This document shows positions 47,678-61,500 of a stretch of 64,000 nt of DNA, in pieces. The notes under the pieces are model-generated. The model was not told the DNA's origin, did no database searches, and was given only the letters and a program-made list of their open reading frames with translations. Both the position numbers and the translations under genes were made by a program. Numbering within the stretch: position 1 is the stretch's first letter; each line of letters begins with the position of its first letter. The DNA is from Corynespora cassiicola (lineage: Eukaryota; Ascomycota; Dothideomycetes; Pleosporales; Corynesporascaceae), in the NCBI GenBank assembly GCA_022059125.1, contig JAEUWY010000013.1, positions 744,001-808,000 on the forward strand, written 5' to 3'.

Positions 47678-48090
47678 GTCGCAGGGGAGTCAATCGAGTC
47701 AGTCAGGCCCGTGATGGATTGGATTTTTGACGAAGAAAAGGCCCCAGCCACACGTGTGGCGGTGCAGAACCGAGGCGCTTCGGCATCGGGCGGGGCTGAT
47801 CCCTGCAGCCAATTGACGGTGGGCGTCGACATCACAGGCCGAAGCTCTTGAATATCGCGGCTGTGTTCTGCGTTTGCCCGCCGTTGAGGCATCAGTCCGC
47901 TCCACATCACCACGTAACACTTGATGCCTTCCTCCTGGTCACACGCGACTCCTCCGGCGCATCCCCGCGTTTTCCACTGAAGCTGCCTGCGACCTGGAAC
48001 TGCGAACCGACGGCCCAAGCTTCCACCAAGCTTCGTCCTTCCGACATTGCGCACCCACCCACGTCAACACCTCCAGAGCCGGTGACAGCC
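47678..48090. promoter_or_regulatory. divergent promoter tyw4 (-) / atg18 (+)
   Basis: 413 bp between starts. Contains ACACGTGT at 47752-47759, a palindromic E-box-like site. Regulation by it is inference. Confidence 0.4.
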
Positions 48091-49597
48091 ATGGCGGCCT
48101 TGAATTTCGTCACCTTCAACCAGGACCACAGCCACCTGGGCGTCGGTAAGCAGGCGCCTCCCCCGTACTGCAGCCCCGACTGACCGGGCTTCCCCTCATT
48201 AGGTACCAGCAAAGGCTACCGCGTCTACACCACAGATCCCTTCAACAAGCAGTCCGAGTCGCGCGAAGGAGATGTATCAAGCCTCGAGATGCTGTTTTCG
48301 ACCTCGCTCGTTGCCCTCACCTTGTCCCCGCGCGTCCTCCGCATACAAAACACCAAGGTCAGGCCTAGCGCTGGAAACAACAAAAACACGCTGATAAAGG
48401 ACCAGAGGCACTCTACCATCTGTGAAATGACGTTCCGCACAGCCATCCTGGCCATGCGCCTAAATAGAAAACGCCTCGTGGTGGTATTGGAATCGGAACT
48501 GTACATATACGACATCAGCAATATGCAGATGCTCAAGACGGAGAAGACATCGCCGAATCCAAATGGTGCGTGACCATCCGACAATCGATGCGCCGTCGCA
48601 CTAACAGCCTTGTAGCAATCTGCGCACTATCTGCGTCCCCGGAGAGCAATTATCTGGTGTATCCTCTGCCTACAAAGGCCGCGCCCGCGAGCTTCCAGCC
48701 ACCATCGCATGCCCCGCCAAAGTCGGAACACATAGCCCCCACAAGCGGGGAAGTCCTGATATACGACACGAACAAGCTGGAAGCCGTCAACGTGGTAGAA
48801 GCGCACAACTCTCCACTTTCCTGCATAGCTCTAAACAATGACGGCACCCTGTTGGCAACCGCATCGGAGAAGGGAACCATCATTCGCATATTCTCGGTAC
48901 CAGACGCGCAGAAGCTGTATCAGTTCCGGAGAGGATCCATTCCGGCCAGAATTTACAGCATGTCTTTCAACTCGACTTCAACACTGCTTTGCGTTTCATC
49001 TGCCACGGAAACCGTTCACATCTTCCGTCTTGGAGCGCCGCATGGTAGCCGGAGCAACAGCGTGTCGTCGCTGCAGAATAGACCCCCGTCTTCCACGCAC
49101 GAGCGTAGGAGCAGTCGCACGAGCGAAGACTTCCCAGACGAATACGAAGATAGCACAGCAGATCTTGCGACGCCGGAGCGGAAAGCCATCAACCCGACCT
49201 TTGCTAGCTTGATCCGACGGACTTCGCAGAATGTCGGGAAGAGCTTTGCAGCAACGGTTGGAGGTTACCTTCCCAGTGCAGTGGCGGAGATCTGGGAACC
49301 TGCACGAGACTTTGCATGGGTGAAGATACCTCGCTCACCGAGCAGCGCCGCAGCCGGACCCATGAGGACGGTCGTGGCGCTGAGCAACAACGGACCCCAG
49401 GTCATGGTGGTCACGAGTGAAGGCAATTACTACGTCTTCAACGTGGACCTCGAGAAGGGAGGCGAGGGGACTCTGTTCAAGCAGTACTCGTAAGTTTGGC
49501 CCGTGACGTGATCATGATCCGAATGCATACTCACTCATGCAGTCTTCTCGAGCCCAACGAATTCGCCACCAGCACATCCCAAGATCTACCAGATTAA
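48091..49597 (+). CDS. atg18: autophagy PROPPIN Atg18 (WIPI family)
   Basis: Seven-bladed beta-propeller that binds PI3P and PI(3,5)P2 on autophagic and vacuolar membranes and acts with Atg2. Exons 48091-48145, 48203-48565, 48616-49489, 49543-49597 (448 aa). [27 protein letters not shown] and [14 protein letters not shown] are canonical first-blade text. The phosphoinositide motif is YQFRRGS (L/FRRG), preceded by [13 protein letters not shown] long S/R-rich loop between blades 6 and 7 may be phosphorylated. Introns are 50-57 bp; the last exon is only 18 codons long and supplies [17 protein letters not shown]. Confidence 0.95.
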
Positions 49598-50030
49598 CCG
49601 GGAGCGACGGAGGAATGGTTCTTCCATGTGTTTTTCCATATAGCGTGTGGTCATGACGGATAACCCACTGCATTGCGACTTTGGCGTTTGTCGGAGTGGA
49701 CAGGCCTTCCGAGAGACGCATCATTCTGCGGATATCCACGTGTTTTGCTCAGCCTTGCATGATTTTGTTTAGACGTCGCAGCATACTATCAATAATTATC
49801 CTAATCGACGTTGAAGTCCACCAGGGCACCCACACACCGAGTCTCGGCCCACGTGACAGCGCCCCCGCTTGCATCATAGATCTCACGACTTTTAGCTTCC
49901 GCAGCTGCCTGGGCGCGTCGCTACCAGCTCTCAGCCATCCACCCAACCTCCAACTGCTTCCTCACTCCCCCCCCCCATACCTCACGACCCACTCATAATC
50001 ACTAATCAGCTCGGACACACCACCAAAACC
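49598..50030. other. intergenic atg18 / PI31 gene
   Basis: 433 bp, same-strand neighbours. Contains CCACGTGAC at 49850-49858 and a C run just before the next leader. No ORF supported. Confidence 0.55.
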
Positions 50031-51230
50031 ATGCCCCTCGAAAACACGTCCGGCAATCCGCTTTGTGCCGGGTCGCTTTCGACCTTCATGGCCGCAAGCG
50101 CGCCCAAGGGCGCCCAGATCAAGAACGCGTACGAAGCCATCGCACTCGCCGTTCATGCCGGCCTTATCGCCGTTGGCTTCAGACTAATTGGACTTGGTGA
50201 GGACGATCGGATAGGTACGTGATCAAGCTCCCCACATAACCAAGGGCGATGCTAACGCAGCATAGAAGCGCACGCCGATGCACACAACCCGCAACCCTTG
50301 CCGGCCGAGTGGAATGCATCGTCTTCATACGCATTTAGATATGCACATTCACAATCAGCGATGGACTACGTAATCAAGGTGAATCGACTTGGCGGAAAGG
50401 CAGTCGTCTTTGGCCTCGCAGTAGGGGACGACAAGACGACCAGCTTCGATGTCACCGTCAAGGACTACATATCGGAATCTTCGCTCCCACTCGATGTATC
50501 GGAAGATATATCGACAGAAGATTTGGCAAAGAAACTGCAGGATGTCTTCATTTCCGGCGGACGGCTGAACGACCTGGGCGCATTACTCAAAATTTCCATT
50601 ATCCAAAAGCTAGCACCCAGCCTGCAAAAAGAGGGTTACGAAGAATCGAGTGGCCAAAATGGACAGGGTGCTAGCAGAGATCAGCAACAGCCACGGGGAG
50701 GAGAGGCGCGTGAACCACAACAGCCACCACCAGCGAACGAACCCGAACCTGCGCGACCGCACCCCTTCAATGATCCCCTCGCTGTTCCACGGCAACCGGG
50801 ACGTCCACTTCCGGAGCCCATTCCTGGGTTCGAAGACGAGTTCGAAATGAACCGGCCTCCGCGCGGCATTCTAAGGGACGACCGGTTCCCAGGTGGCTTG
50901 GGCCACAACGACCTATATCCCCCTGGCCTTGGACCGCATGACCCCCTTCGTCCCCATCTCGGCGGTGGCATTCCACAGCCAGGAGGCTTTGGCGGCATGC
51001 ACCCTACTTTTGACGACCCATTGTTCGGTGGGCGTGGCGGAGCAGGGGGAGGAGTGGGCGGCTACGACCCCATGGCCCCTCCTGGCGCGCGATACGACCC
51101 CGTAGGACCTGGAGGTACGCCTCACGACAACCGTCGCGGCGGACCTGGATTCCCAGGCGGAGGCGGTTTCGGCGCAGGAGGTCGCCCACCAAATCCTTTT
51201 GGCGGGTTTGGCGGTGGTGACTTCATCTAA
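50031..51230 (+). CDS. PI31-like proteasome regulator (PSMF1/Fub1 family)
   Basis: Binds and modulates the 20S proteasome. Exons 50031-50214 and 50266-51230 (382 aa); intron 51 bp (GTACGT..CATAG). The N-terminal FP domain includes AYEAIALAVHAGLIAVGFRLIGLGE, WNASSSYAFRYAHSQSAMDYVIKVNRLGGKAVV and ALLKISIIQKLAPSL. The C-terminal half is proline/glycine-rich and disordered, with repeated GG.G, DPL and PP motifs and HPFNDPLAVP, ending GGFGGGDFI; the family uses this tail to enter the proteasome chamber. The start fits the first conserved helix. Confidence 0.9.
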
Positions 51231-52540
51231 TCCGTGCACTCACCACGTGGCCTCTTCACTGTAAAGATTTTTATGAGGAAATGACATATCATGACTTTTT
51301 TTGGTTGATTGGTGTACTATAGATGCACCGCCCAATGTGTTGGGAGTGGGGATGCGATATGAGGTAATGCTCCAAGGACCAGATGGGAGGATTGACAAAA
51401 GAACGAGCGAACCCACTAGGGCGTTTTCCGTAGTACATACGTACGTACCTAGTTAGCTAGCAACACGCATGCATTGTACGGCACAGCATCTTCTTGCCCC
51501 TTCCTATCTACACTACTTCTTCCTCGCGACAACAAGACTGCCAAACATTCCGTGGGCGACGGCTGAATACGCGAAATTAATACTGCACAATCCTGGCGCC
51601 TACAGCACCACTATGAAGAACACTCCTGATGAACCCCAACACTTCCCCCGTATCCCATGGGTGCCTTCCTCATAGTGCCCGTCCCTACCGTTAAAAGGTT
51701 ACTCAAAAGTCTTGCTCCCAGCGCGCGGCGAGTTTCCGCAGCATTTCGAACCGAATTTCCTACAGTTCTAACGGCAATGGGTTCGCCACATATCCCTATC
51801 CCGCGTTAGAGCTTATACGTCGTGCTTGGATATGTACTTGTGCCTACAACGAGTCCCACAAGGCCGATGAACCTCTGTAGAACCAGTGATTTTCCGAACC
51901 AGTGCATCTAGTCTTGCAGTCTGCCAATGTCTTGCTCCATGGCATTGACATATGGAAAGACAGATCGCGCAAACCAAGTGTCCGCGCCGCAAACGTGGTA
52001 ATTTTCGGGAACCAAAAAAAAAACGGAAGGGGAGAAATAATGGAGTGATGGATGTCTGCAGACGCTCCGGAACCCTTTTGCTCCCGCAGCTCAACCCAGC
52101 CCGGCCCAGCCCAGCCCAGGGCGGAGTAAAAGGTGTTTTGGAGAAGTCAACCAGCCAAGGGTGTAGCCGGTTTCAATGTCCTACCTACACACACACACAC
52201 CCCCTACGCACGCTTTTGGAAAGCAAAACAGAAACCCGCGCACGGAGCCATCTCGCGTAGGTAGGAAGGTAGGAAGGTAGGTAGGTTAGGTACCCTTCCC
52301 TTCTGCCCTTCCATCCGTCGCATCAGTAGCACTCCCCACGTCCCGACCATCATCCCCGTGCGCCGCACCACGCGGCGCCACCATACCATACCATACCATA
52401 CCGCGCGGAGAATACTCGGAAACACATCTCGGGCACTTTTTTTTTTCTTTCTCCCATTCCTTTACTCGGGGTACTATTTTGTCATTTTTCCATTTTTGTA
52501 TACAATGCACTTTGGCTTTGACCAGCTCTACTTTGCCAGT

Positions 52541-52566
52541 CAGTGCGTGCGTGCGTGCGTGCGTGC
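52541..52566. repeat. tetranucleotide repeat (GTGC)n
   Basis: About six copies of GTGC in a row; a minor microsatellite of the gene desert. Confidence 0.85.
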
Positions 52567-53277
52567 GTTCGACGGATCATCAATCCACCCATCCATTCCC
52601 TCCCTCCACGCCATTCCATTTCCGAGCCAGACGTACGATGAGCAGGATGCGTATGTGTGCATGCGTGCGTGTATATGTGCACACATCTACGTAGTTTCAC
52701 CATTGGGGCGGTCCCGGGATTGTGCATGCACACATGCAGGCCGAGGAGGGGGAGGGATACGTGTGGATTGATGGGACAGGGAAGGAAGGGGGAGCCCTTT
52801 GTTTCTTTGTTTCGGAGGGGGCGAGGGGCGGTATGGCTTGGTTTTGGGGATATAGTAGCACGCCGACCGCGCATGCATCGTAGACGCGGATCCAAACCCA
52901 CCTACGATACACACACAGACATGGCTACATATATGCACAGCGCGCTGTTGCAACTCTGCAATGCACGGCGCTAAGCCCCGTCCAAAGCCGCGATTCAATT
53001 CTATTCACAGCAGCAGCGAAGGGGGTGGGGTGTGTGCAAACGCACCGTCAGCCTCCCCCCCCCCCCACCCCCCGCAGCCGATCTGAGAAAGCGCAAGGCA
53101 AAGACTGGTCTGCGATCAGGGAGCGAAGGGAAGGGGGGGAGAGGGGGCCCAAACGACCAGACCTATGCCTCGAACCGGACAAGCGCACAAGGCTGCATGT
53201 TGCCCCGGGGCCAGCAGCAGCACCCCCTCTTCTCAGACGCAGACAGGACAAACGCAGACTGACGTTTGTAGGCGACA

Positions 53278-53316
53278 GGCGCAGGCGCAAACGCAGGCGC
53301 AGGCGCAGGCGCAGAC
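53278..53316. repeat. hexanucleotide repeat (GCAGGC)n, imperfect
   Basis: Runs of GCAGGC with one GCAAAC variant. Related in sequence to the GCAGAC array at 62533. Confidence 0.85.
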
Positions 53317-54808
53317 ATGTTTGCAACTTGAAAGAAGGGGGGGTGGGGGGTAAGCATCGGGGCAAGGTTGGGACGAGCGAGCGAGCGAGCGGCTATGGCA
53401 TGGCATGGCATGCCGCGCCCTGGTATTGCCTGAGCCGAGATGCCGGTGCATCATACGTAGATACAAAGAGGGGCCGGACTGACTGACTTGTGATGGATGG
53501 AGCAGGCAGGCGAGCTGGCTTCCCAGGATACGGATGTAATAGCCATCAGCAGCAGGAGCAGCCATGTACCTGGCCGCTACGCTAAGCTACAATACGCTAC
53601 CACTAGGCGACGCCGTTGGCAATCAGACTCAGGACCGACGTGCATGTATGCAAGGGCAACGGGGAGCGGGCAGCGGCACATTTAGGCGTAGATTAGAAGG
53701 ATTCACCTCGTCCAACACTCAGCTTCTCAATCAATGAGTGAAGGAGGGAGGGACGAGAGACATGGGAAGCTGGTATGCGAGTGAGTCGAGGTACCCACTT
53801 GGATTAGCAGAGCTGACATGTGTTGCCGTACTGCTAGCTAGCTAGTGAGCTGGTTGGGTGGGTGGGTTAGCTGAGATTTGCCCCATCGTTGCGATAATCA
53901 GGCAGTACGGATTCTTTGGTTGGCGAGATTGAGTGCTCGGGGAGCGCGAGGCTGGTGGGACTGCTGCTTGCTGCGGCGGCTATGGGACTGCGGTACTGCG
54001 GGGCCAGGCAGCTGTCTTCCTTCCTACATGCACCCTCCCGAAACATCATTCATGCTGTACCTCTTTCGAAAAGACAGGAAATGTACACATCCCTACCGCC
54101 TTGGCCTGACGCTGGCTACTTGTTTCGCTGCTACCGCTAGCTACCTAGCCGCCTACCTGGCTAGCTCTCGCCCCGTTCGAAATGAGAGCTTGGTAACGTA
54201 AATGCAGCGTGAACCGCATGCAAGGTTAGGTCTGTTTTCCTCTGTTATTGCAGGTTAATCCGCGGGAAGGGGGGCAGGAGACGGGGGTGAGCGAGCGGAC
54301 AAGGGACGGGGTGTGGGTGGGCGTGTGATGGGTTCGCAATGTACCGACATGGTCGCTGCAACCAGCGCGGCAACGCCGCCCAAAGAGCACCCAAGTTTTT
54401 CCTTCTCGACCCAAAACCCGAGAATTGGAGGGAAAAAATGGAACCACTAGAAACCAAACCATATTGAATGCTGAATGCGAGGAAATTGACATGGTCCGGC
54501 ATCCGAGGAGAGAGGGGCCATATTCCATGTAACATGTTGATGGTCCGTCGCACACCCTTCCTGGTCCCCCTCTTACCCCCGAGGAGCAACTTCGCAATCG
54601 CAATCGCAATCTTGTTTCTTTCTTTTTTTTTCGTCTGTATCATGGGCTGCGTCGCACAGCGCTTGCTGCGGGAATTGCGAGGCTGACGGGGTGCAGCGAG
54701 GCGAGCGTCGGGTCTGAGCATCGCGTCCATGTCACCGGGTGGGTGACGTGATGTGACAAGAGCGAGACGAGATGAGACGGGGGACAAGATGCACATGGCC
54801 CAGACACT

Positions 54809-54909
<101 letters not shown>

Positions 54910-56435
54910 CCACACCATGCCCGGTGACGAAGTCCGTGGGCTCGCATAACATACTCCTCTTGAGCTATTATCCCTAGGTACATGGCTGCTGCCATGTACC
55001 ATGTTGTTGTATGTACCCAGCTGGTTGTGGTCGTCCGTCGTTGGTAGTGACTAGCAGGTAGCCAGCCAGCTACCAGCTGCCAGCCCAGCGCCAAAGTAAG
55101 GCTGACATGTGCTCGCGCCGTCTCATATCCGCATAGCCTTGGCCGGCGTGCCCGCGTCTGCGTCCGCGCGGAAACCTCCATCTTGGTATTTGGCACGCTT
55201 GCCAGCCATCGTAACGTCTAGCGTGCTCTTGGTATCGGGCACTGGGTCCAGGGTATGGAGCGATTGCGGCAACGGAAAAAAAAAAGATAGTGGTAGGGAA
55301 CACTGGCCCAGCAAGTCAAAAGTGGCTCCTCGTACAGAGATCATGATTCACGAGATTGCGGAGGCAGGCTGGCCTTGCCGCGTCCATCCGATCATAGAAA
55401 GATGCCGCTGCCGAAGCGGCTTTGCGCGGGGATTCGGGCCCAAGAGCAAAACATGCACAACCTAGTTCGATCTTCCCGAGCCTCTCCTTCTCAACCGGGT
55501 GTAGTGTACGCTAAAAGGGTGCTGTAGCCCGGAAAAGGGCACACGCCTTGCTCGAAACATGTACATGTTTCTGCTCGCCTGGTTCGGTGTTCGTGGGCCG
55601 TTTTCCGCGGGTGGGGCCTCTAGTCTTGCCTGGGGCATTTTGTCGAGCGTCCTTCGTACATGAATACCAGGAGAGGCATAGTATTTGGCGTATAATGGGT
55701 CCGGACCGAATGCGACGGGGGTGGAAGCGCACTATGCGCCATTTGGAATGCAATTCGAGCGCTAAAGCCCGGCCGGGCAACGTGAATTGCCCTAAATGCC
55801 AACGCGTCCTGCGTTTTTCACCAAGGGCACGAAAAAGAGCGCGGGCGGCGGCATATCCACCCACATTGCCGTGAACCAAGACGGGCAGTTTGTGTCGGGA
55901 AATTTTCCTGGTGCTGATTCTCGTGCTTATGTGCTCCGCGTGAGACGACTGTTCGAGAAGGCGTTTGGAAACTGGGGCTAGCTATTTTTCCTGCCTGCTG
56001 CTGGTAAGCCTGGAGGCCTGTGTAAGCAGCTTGTGTATACTGTGAGGGATACGGGTACGACACGCGGGGGGTTCGGCACACTGGAGCGACCGGCGGGAAA
56101 ACTCATCTTGCCCCGCGCGACTCCAAATCGGCTCTGTGCCCGCCTTGGGCATGTGTTATGCGTGGCAGTGATAAAGACGTACTGCTAGTTGCCAACTTGC
56201 CGACAGCAGTTTACCAGCGCGTCGGTATTTAGTCGTACCATGGGCATGAACATGAATCATGTGGCCAGCAGTAGCAGCAGGGTCGATGAGAAGGCAACCA
56301 GAAAATCGAGAGCGATCGCTTGCCCCTCCTCACTCTGGGTTCGGTTCGTGTTGCGCCTCGCTCGCTGCCCCTCCCCCAAGCTTCTGTGCCACACGCCCAC
56401 GCCGGCCTTGCCTGCGCTCGCTCGCCAGGTAAGAT

Positions 56436-56878
56436 GACGAGCGGTACGGGTCGTCTGCTAGCTTCAACGTTGAAGCGCCTCGAGTCACATCTCAGCTGCG
56501 CCTCGCGGGAATGCATGTGAGAGAACACTGCTCTCCCGCGAGGCGTAGAACCTAGTTTGTACCTCGTGCGACCCTTCTGTAGCGTTTCAGGACACGTCTG
56601 AAGACTCTTCTCCGAGTGGACTTCTACTCGGAAAGGGCCGATGGCTGAGTCTTTCTCTTGCATTCCGCCTATGCGCGCTTAATCGCGCCTAATGGCACCC
56701 TCTCCAGAGGGCTTCATGCCGCCTCTGTGGTCTTTCCGTCGCCCTTGCTTTGTAATGTTCTCGGGACGTCGCTCTCCGGCGTTCCACAGACTTAAGCCAA
56801 CAATTTCTCATCTTTGACAAGTTAGACCCAACCAATCATGCACCATGAGCACGTCGCTTTTTGCGGCAGAGGCTGCCG
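56436..56878 (+). ncRNA. candidate structured RNA (hairpin-rich segment)
   Basis: Ten nested or tandem inverted repeats in ~440 nt: GACGA/TCGTC 56436-40/56451-55; 16-nt palindrome 56461-76; 12-bp stem CGCCTCGCGGGA 56499-510 with 56534-545; 56586-90/56598-602; AAGACTC/GAGTCTT 56601-07/56647-53, which encloses TCCGAGTGG/CTACTCGGA 56611-19/56624-32 (loop ACTT); GCGCG/CGCGC 56673-77/56684-88; GGCACCCTC/GAGGG..TGCC 56694-702/56707-20; GGGACGTCG/CGGCGTTCC 56763-71/56777-85; CGGCAG/CTGCCG 56864-69/56873-78. Several stems need G-U pairs that exist only in a plus-strand transcript. A T-rich run at about 56933-56948 could end pol III transcription. I recognise no known family. Unproven. Confidence 0.4.
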
Positions 56879-59800
56879 TTTGTGAACACCGGCGCTTGCT
56901 TCGCTTTGTCCGGCAACGCCAAAAAAGAAGGTGTTTTTTTCTTTTTTGGTGGTGGGATCAGCCAAAGCAAAGCCCGTTAATATCTAACTTGATCCTAAGA
57001 GGCATGGTGTCAGACGATGAGTTGGCCAGAGGTAGGGCTGAATGCCGTGCCATCATTCGCTCTACCAAATCTGGGGGCCGATGTTGCTCCACATTGTGGA
57101 GGGTGCGCGCCTATTTCGGTCCGGATCTTTGAGTCTGAGTCGACCGGGCCAAACACCTGTTAATGTGCGTTAGTCACGAGTTGCAGCCTATGGGCTGGAT
57201 GCTCGGGATGCTGCCTGAACCCATGTACCCCATAGGGTTATAACGGCTGAAGCCTGTGCAGTATAATGCTCTTTTCAGAAGCTCTTTGTTGCCCTGTCAG
57301 AAATAGCCCTTATTACAAAGAAATGGGCAAAAAATATACAAGCGCATTTTGGGAAGTGGTGCCACTCTTTCGGACTCCACCCCAACGAATCCTGTCGATC
57401 ATGGTCTTGTCTTCGCCGAAGCTATACATTGTAGCCTGTCGTCTTACATGGCAGGGGAGAGTACTGGCGATTGCTACAGCCTCGCTTGCCTGGTGTTGCC
57501 AGGGCCCTTCACCCTGGCATTTTTAGACCGGCAGAATACCAACATACGCTAGCAACGTGCCAGCTTCAATTTGGCAGTCCAAGAAGCACGGCGTCGACGG
57601 TCTGAGTGGATTCAATATGCCCGATTGAAGGCAAACCAACCATTCGTACATGGCGATGTCATCGGGGCGCAGATGTGTGGGGGAGAAACACGTAGCAGCG
57701 ATTTTTTTTTCCCCGTGGGTAGTTTTCTGCGATAGGCTGAAAAATTCCAGTCGAGGCGGCGAATGAGAAAAAAGGACCCCACGCCCAGTGCAGTTGCATG
57801 CGCTTCCGGTATAATCGCCATGCATGCACCGGCATACCCCCAACTGTCAGCTCAACGAGCGGTGAATCCTCCCGCCAGGTGCGGGGAATCTCAAGCCACA
57901 AAACTAAGAAATATGGAAAGCAAATGGCCGTTGCAAGGAGAAATGCAGGTGACTGCATCCTGCCGTACAGAGTCGGCGAGACAAATGACCCGACATCGAG
58001 GCACTGGGATACTTTCGCGAAAGGAACGGTTTTGGTACGCTGAGACGCATGGCTCTAACTCCCAAGGAAATTGCATGCCTTCTAACCGATCGGCATGACT
58101 GCGTAGTCGGATTAGGAGGGCGTCGTTGGAGCTGAAAGACGGGGTGTGCGATAAAGTAGGCGGGAGCCTGGCAATAAGATTGGAGGTAAGCGAAGTGGCC
58201 AAGTGCAGAGAGCGACCTGGTCAAGCACGCATTAGGGTCCAGCTTTACTGGATTCGCAGCGTAAGATGAGGGAGGTACATGTTGTACGGCCCTGGGACTG
58301 GGGCGTACCTCAAAGCTCCAAATGAGAAAAAAAAGGCTGCGGTGCAATTTCCCCCAAGAACTGCACACCTAATCCGTTGCCACGTGCTCGTGTACGCCTT
58401 CCAAGAGGAGCGGTGAAGGCGATACTGCATCTCCAGTTCCACTCCCAAGGTGTCGGAGGAGGCGATCCAGGTGCCGTCGGGCATATACTTTGAGAAGCCG
58501 CGTCGGGAATTGCAGATCGGCACGATTGGCCGGTGCTGACGCTGATTTTAAGCATATCGGAAGCGTGAGATGGGCATACACACCCTGTTGGCAGAGTGCC
58601 GCCTCGATAAGCAGCCACCTCAGCACCTACAAAGAGAACCTGTGGGGTTTCAGCACCGCCAGCGCCGCGTGTTTGCGCATGCAATGGTTGTTATCTCGTC
58701 GATTTGGAATGAAAACAAAGGACCAGAAGGAGGGTGCGGCGGAGGATGAGTCAGCGCCCAAGGTGGTCGTTGGGCGCCTGACCTGTGATGTCGCAGCGTA
58801 GGCGCCGGGCGTACACAACCGTGTACAGCTGCTACGCCCCGCGAGCCGTAGCTCCGTTAGCTCCGTGCACGTGTAGCTGCCTGCCTGCCTACCTAACCTA
58901 ATGTACCTATCCTCTCCATGTAAGCTCATCTGCAGCCGTGAGGCTGAACAGGCTCGGTCGGACACGGTACGTGCACGCGCGGGGGGGAGGGGGCGCAGGG
59001 TTCGTCCGGCCCCAGCCACGCTGCAGTGCTACACCGTGGCTGTGGCTGCGTTGCGACGTGTGCCATGGGGCGTGCAATCTCGGTCGGGGCCGACGACAGC
59101 GCTGCCATTGCGCAAAGGGGAGGCGATTCGAGGGGCAGAGAGTCGGGCAGCGCCATTGCCAAAGGGGACGGACGGCCGATCCGCAGACAATGGCGCAAGC
59201 GTACGGGGAAGCGGGCGGGCAGATGAGGTACGGGGCGGGCAGGGTTGTTGAGCTGACGTTGAAAGAAAGCTGGTAACACCCGCGCCGTGTGCAGGGCTAG
59301 CGGTGCACCGCGGCAGCCGCGTCTAGTATGCAAGCCATCCCTCGCGCCTGCGCCTAGCACCGCAAAACTGCCGCGCTTGGCGCCTACGAGAGCTGCACGG
59401 CGGCTGTTCAGGGATGCCAGACGCCGGCCGATCGTCTCTAGTGCGCTTGCGCGCTTACCCTCGCTCGTCTCGCCTAAGCGTTGCGCTGCTGTTGCGCTCT
59501 GGTGAACCCAGGGCCATGAGAGTGGTTTTTCCGGAAGACGCAAGCGATCAGGGTTCGGCCAGCTGGATCTCAGGCCCCCCAAGCGACGTCGAAATAGAAT
59601 TTAGCAGTGCCGCATGCGGATGCCGCTGCCAATACAAAAAACCCCCAGCTATGACTGTGCAGCGCGCCGCCGGGCGACGTCACAAGTCATGTCTCCAGCC
59701 TGATTATGGGGTCCTCGGAGCCATTTTGTCATCCCGCTCCAAGATTAGCTCGCTGACACGCTCTCACGTGCCGCCACTGCGTGTGGACGGAGCATGTAGG

Positions 59801-61097
59801 GGGGAGAGGACAGATGGCTGACACGTGCATGTCAGACCTTTAACAGGTACAAGGTTAACGCCGGGTACCACCCGAGAATATGAATGGCTTCATGCAGAGC
59901 AGAGTAGCAGCGCAGGGCGTCGCGAGGCTGAGTACTGCACAAACGGACTTGCACTGTCGCAGACTGAAACGGGCCGCGGGGAAAGAAAAAAAAAGAAGCT
60001 CGACTGTAAGGTTTACCCACACTTTGGAATCTGGATGCTCCGACTACGGTGTGACATGGGATTCGGAGATTGACTCTGCATCAATTAAGACGTCGACACA
60101 GGGCAGTGGTCTTGAAGTGCGACTCGTGGGTCGGCTGCGTTGCTCGCCGTGGAGCGTCCAAGAGGCAAAACATCGGGGGTGTTTGAGAAGAAAAAGGCCA
60201 TCGTACGAGATGGTATGCAGTGCAGGCACGTTTCGGGGCTCTTGGGTGTTGGAAGCTTCAAGTCAGTGCTTACTTATGCCCAAAAAGCGCACCAAGTACG
60301 ACAGCCTCAAGTCCCCGGAGTGGTCGAAGCGAGCCTGGAGACGTCTGAGGCCAACTGTTGAGGGGGGTGGGCCACCAGCCAGCGGACGAGGGTGACGTTG
60401 GGGCCAAACCGGAAGCGCGGCGCCGTTTCGCAATAGATGCCCACATCTTCCCCAAGTCCGAGAGGGTCGAGCTGAAAGGCCGACTTGGGCTGGAAACAAG
60501 GGAGCAGGATGAGAGCAGGATAGGCGCAGAATGATGCGCGGTGATTTACAGAAGGAGCAGCCGTGTGCCAATCACGAGTCAAGGGCGGGGTTGCTTGAGT
60601 AGCAGAGGGGTGCTTGGGCGCTCTGGAGCCGTGGTGCTATGATGGCGGGCTGGCGGCCGGTAGCACGGTGGGCCACGGTGCGAAGTCGTCGGCGACTTGT
60701 TCATTTCCCAGCGGAATGGGCGGAGGCTGTCTCATTCGAGGGACCTGCTCGCAGGTTGGTGATGGCCAGTGGACAGGTGGATGCTCTGCTCGCAGCCCAG
60801 AGGGAAATGGAGGGACGGACCGGCCATGCGACAAGACAGGCCGCATGGCCATGAAGTCATGTGGTATGGGCCGGCAGAGGCTGGGTAAGACAGGCTGTCG
60901 ATGATCAGGAGACGGGCTAGCCAAGGGCGGCGGGTGGCAGGAGGAGGCAAATTGACAAGCTGCGAGCGTGCGAGCCTGAGAAGCTGGAGGCCGCGGAGCA
61001 GCGCAGCAGTGGTAGCAGCGTGTGGGCAGAGGGCTGGGGGCTGAACAAGTGCTGCGGGGCGTACGGGATCCACGTCGTCGGGTTAGGCAGCATTTCA

Positions 61098-61153
61098 CTG
61101 GCAGCACTGGCAGCACTGGCAGCACTGGCAGCACTGGCAGCACTGGCAGCACG
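61098..61153. repeat. 9-bp tandem repeat (TGGCAGCAC)6
   Basis: About six perfect copies of a 9-bp unit in the gene desert. Confidence 0.92.
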
Positions 61154-61391
61154 GGTATACCATGGCCGTCCATGGCACCCATGGCGCCGCTGCGAGCGTC
61201 GGAGCAGACCAAGGCGGCCCGCCGGATTAGGCATCTGCTATGGCGGACGAGAGGGAGCCGTCGTGTGTATGGTGGGTGGTGGGTGGTGAGTGGTGAGGGC
61301 GTGGGCAGGGCCATCGGCTGCCGTCCTTCGGCGTCCATGGCAGCCAACCCGCCCGTGGCCGGTCGCCCTCGCGGTGCCGTGGGCTGGCGTG

Positions 61392-61500
<109 letters not shown>

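Noticed and set aside
53850..53875. GTTGGGTGGGTGGG resembling part of a dispersed 5S rRNA gene
   Set aside because: None of the other conserved 5S segments is present nearby.
56335..56350. GGTTCGGTTCG, similar to a pol III B box
   Set aside because: No matching A box, acceptor stem or tRNA fold around it.
56598..56635. CTGAAGA ... GAAA pattern resembling a hammerhead ribozyme core
   Set aside because: The bases directly after CTGAAGA and directly before GAAA do not pair, so stem II cannot form.
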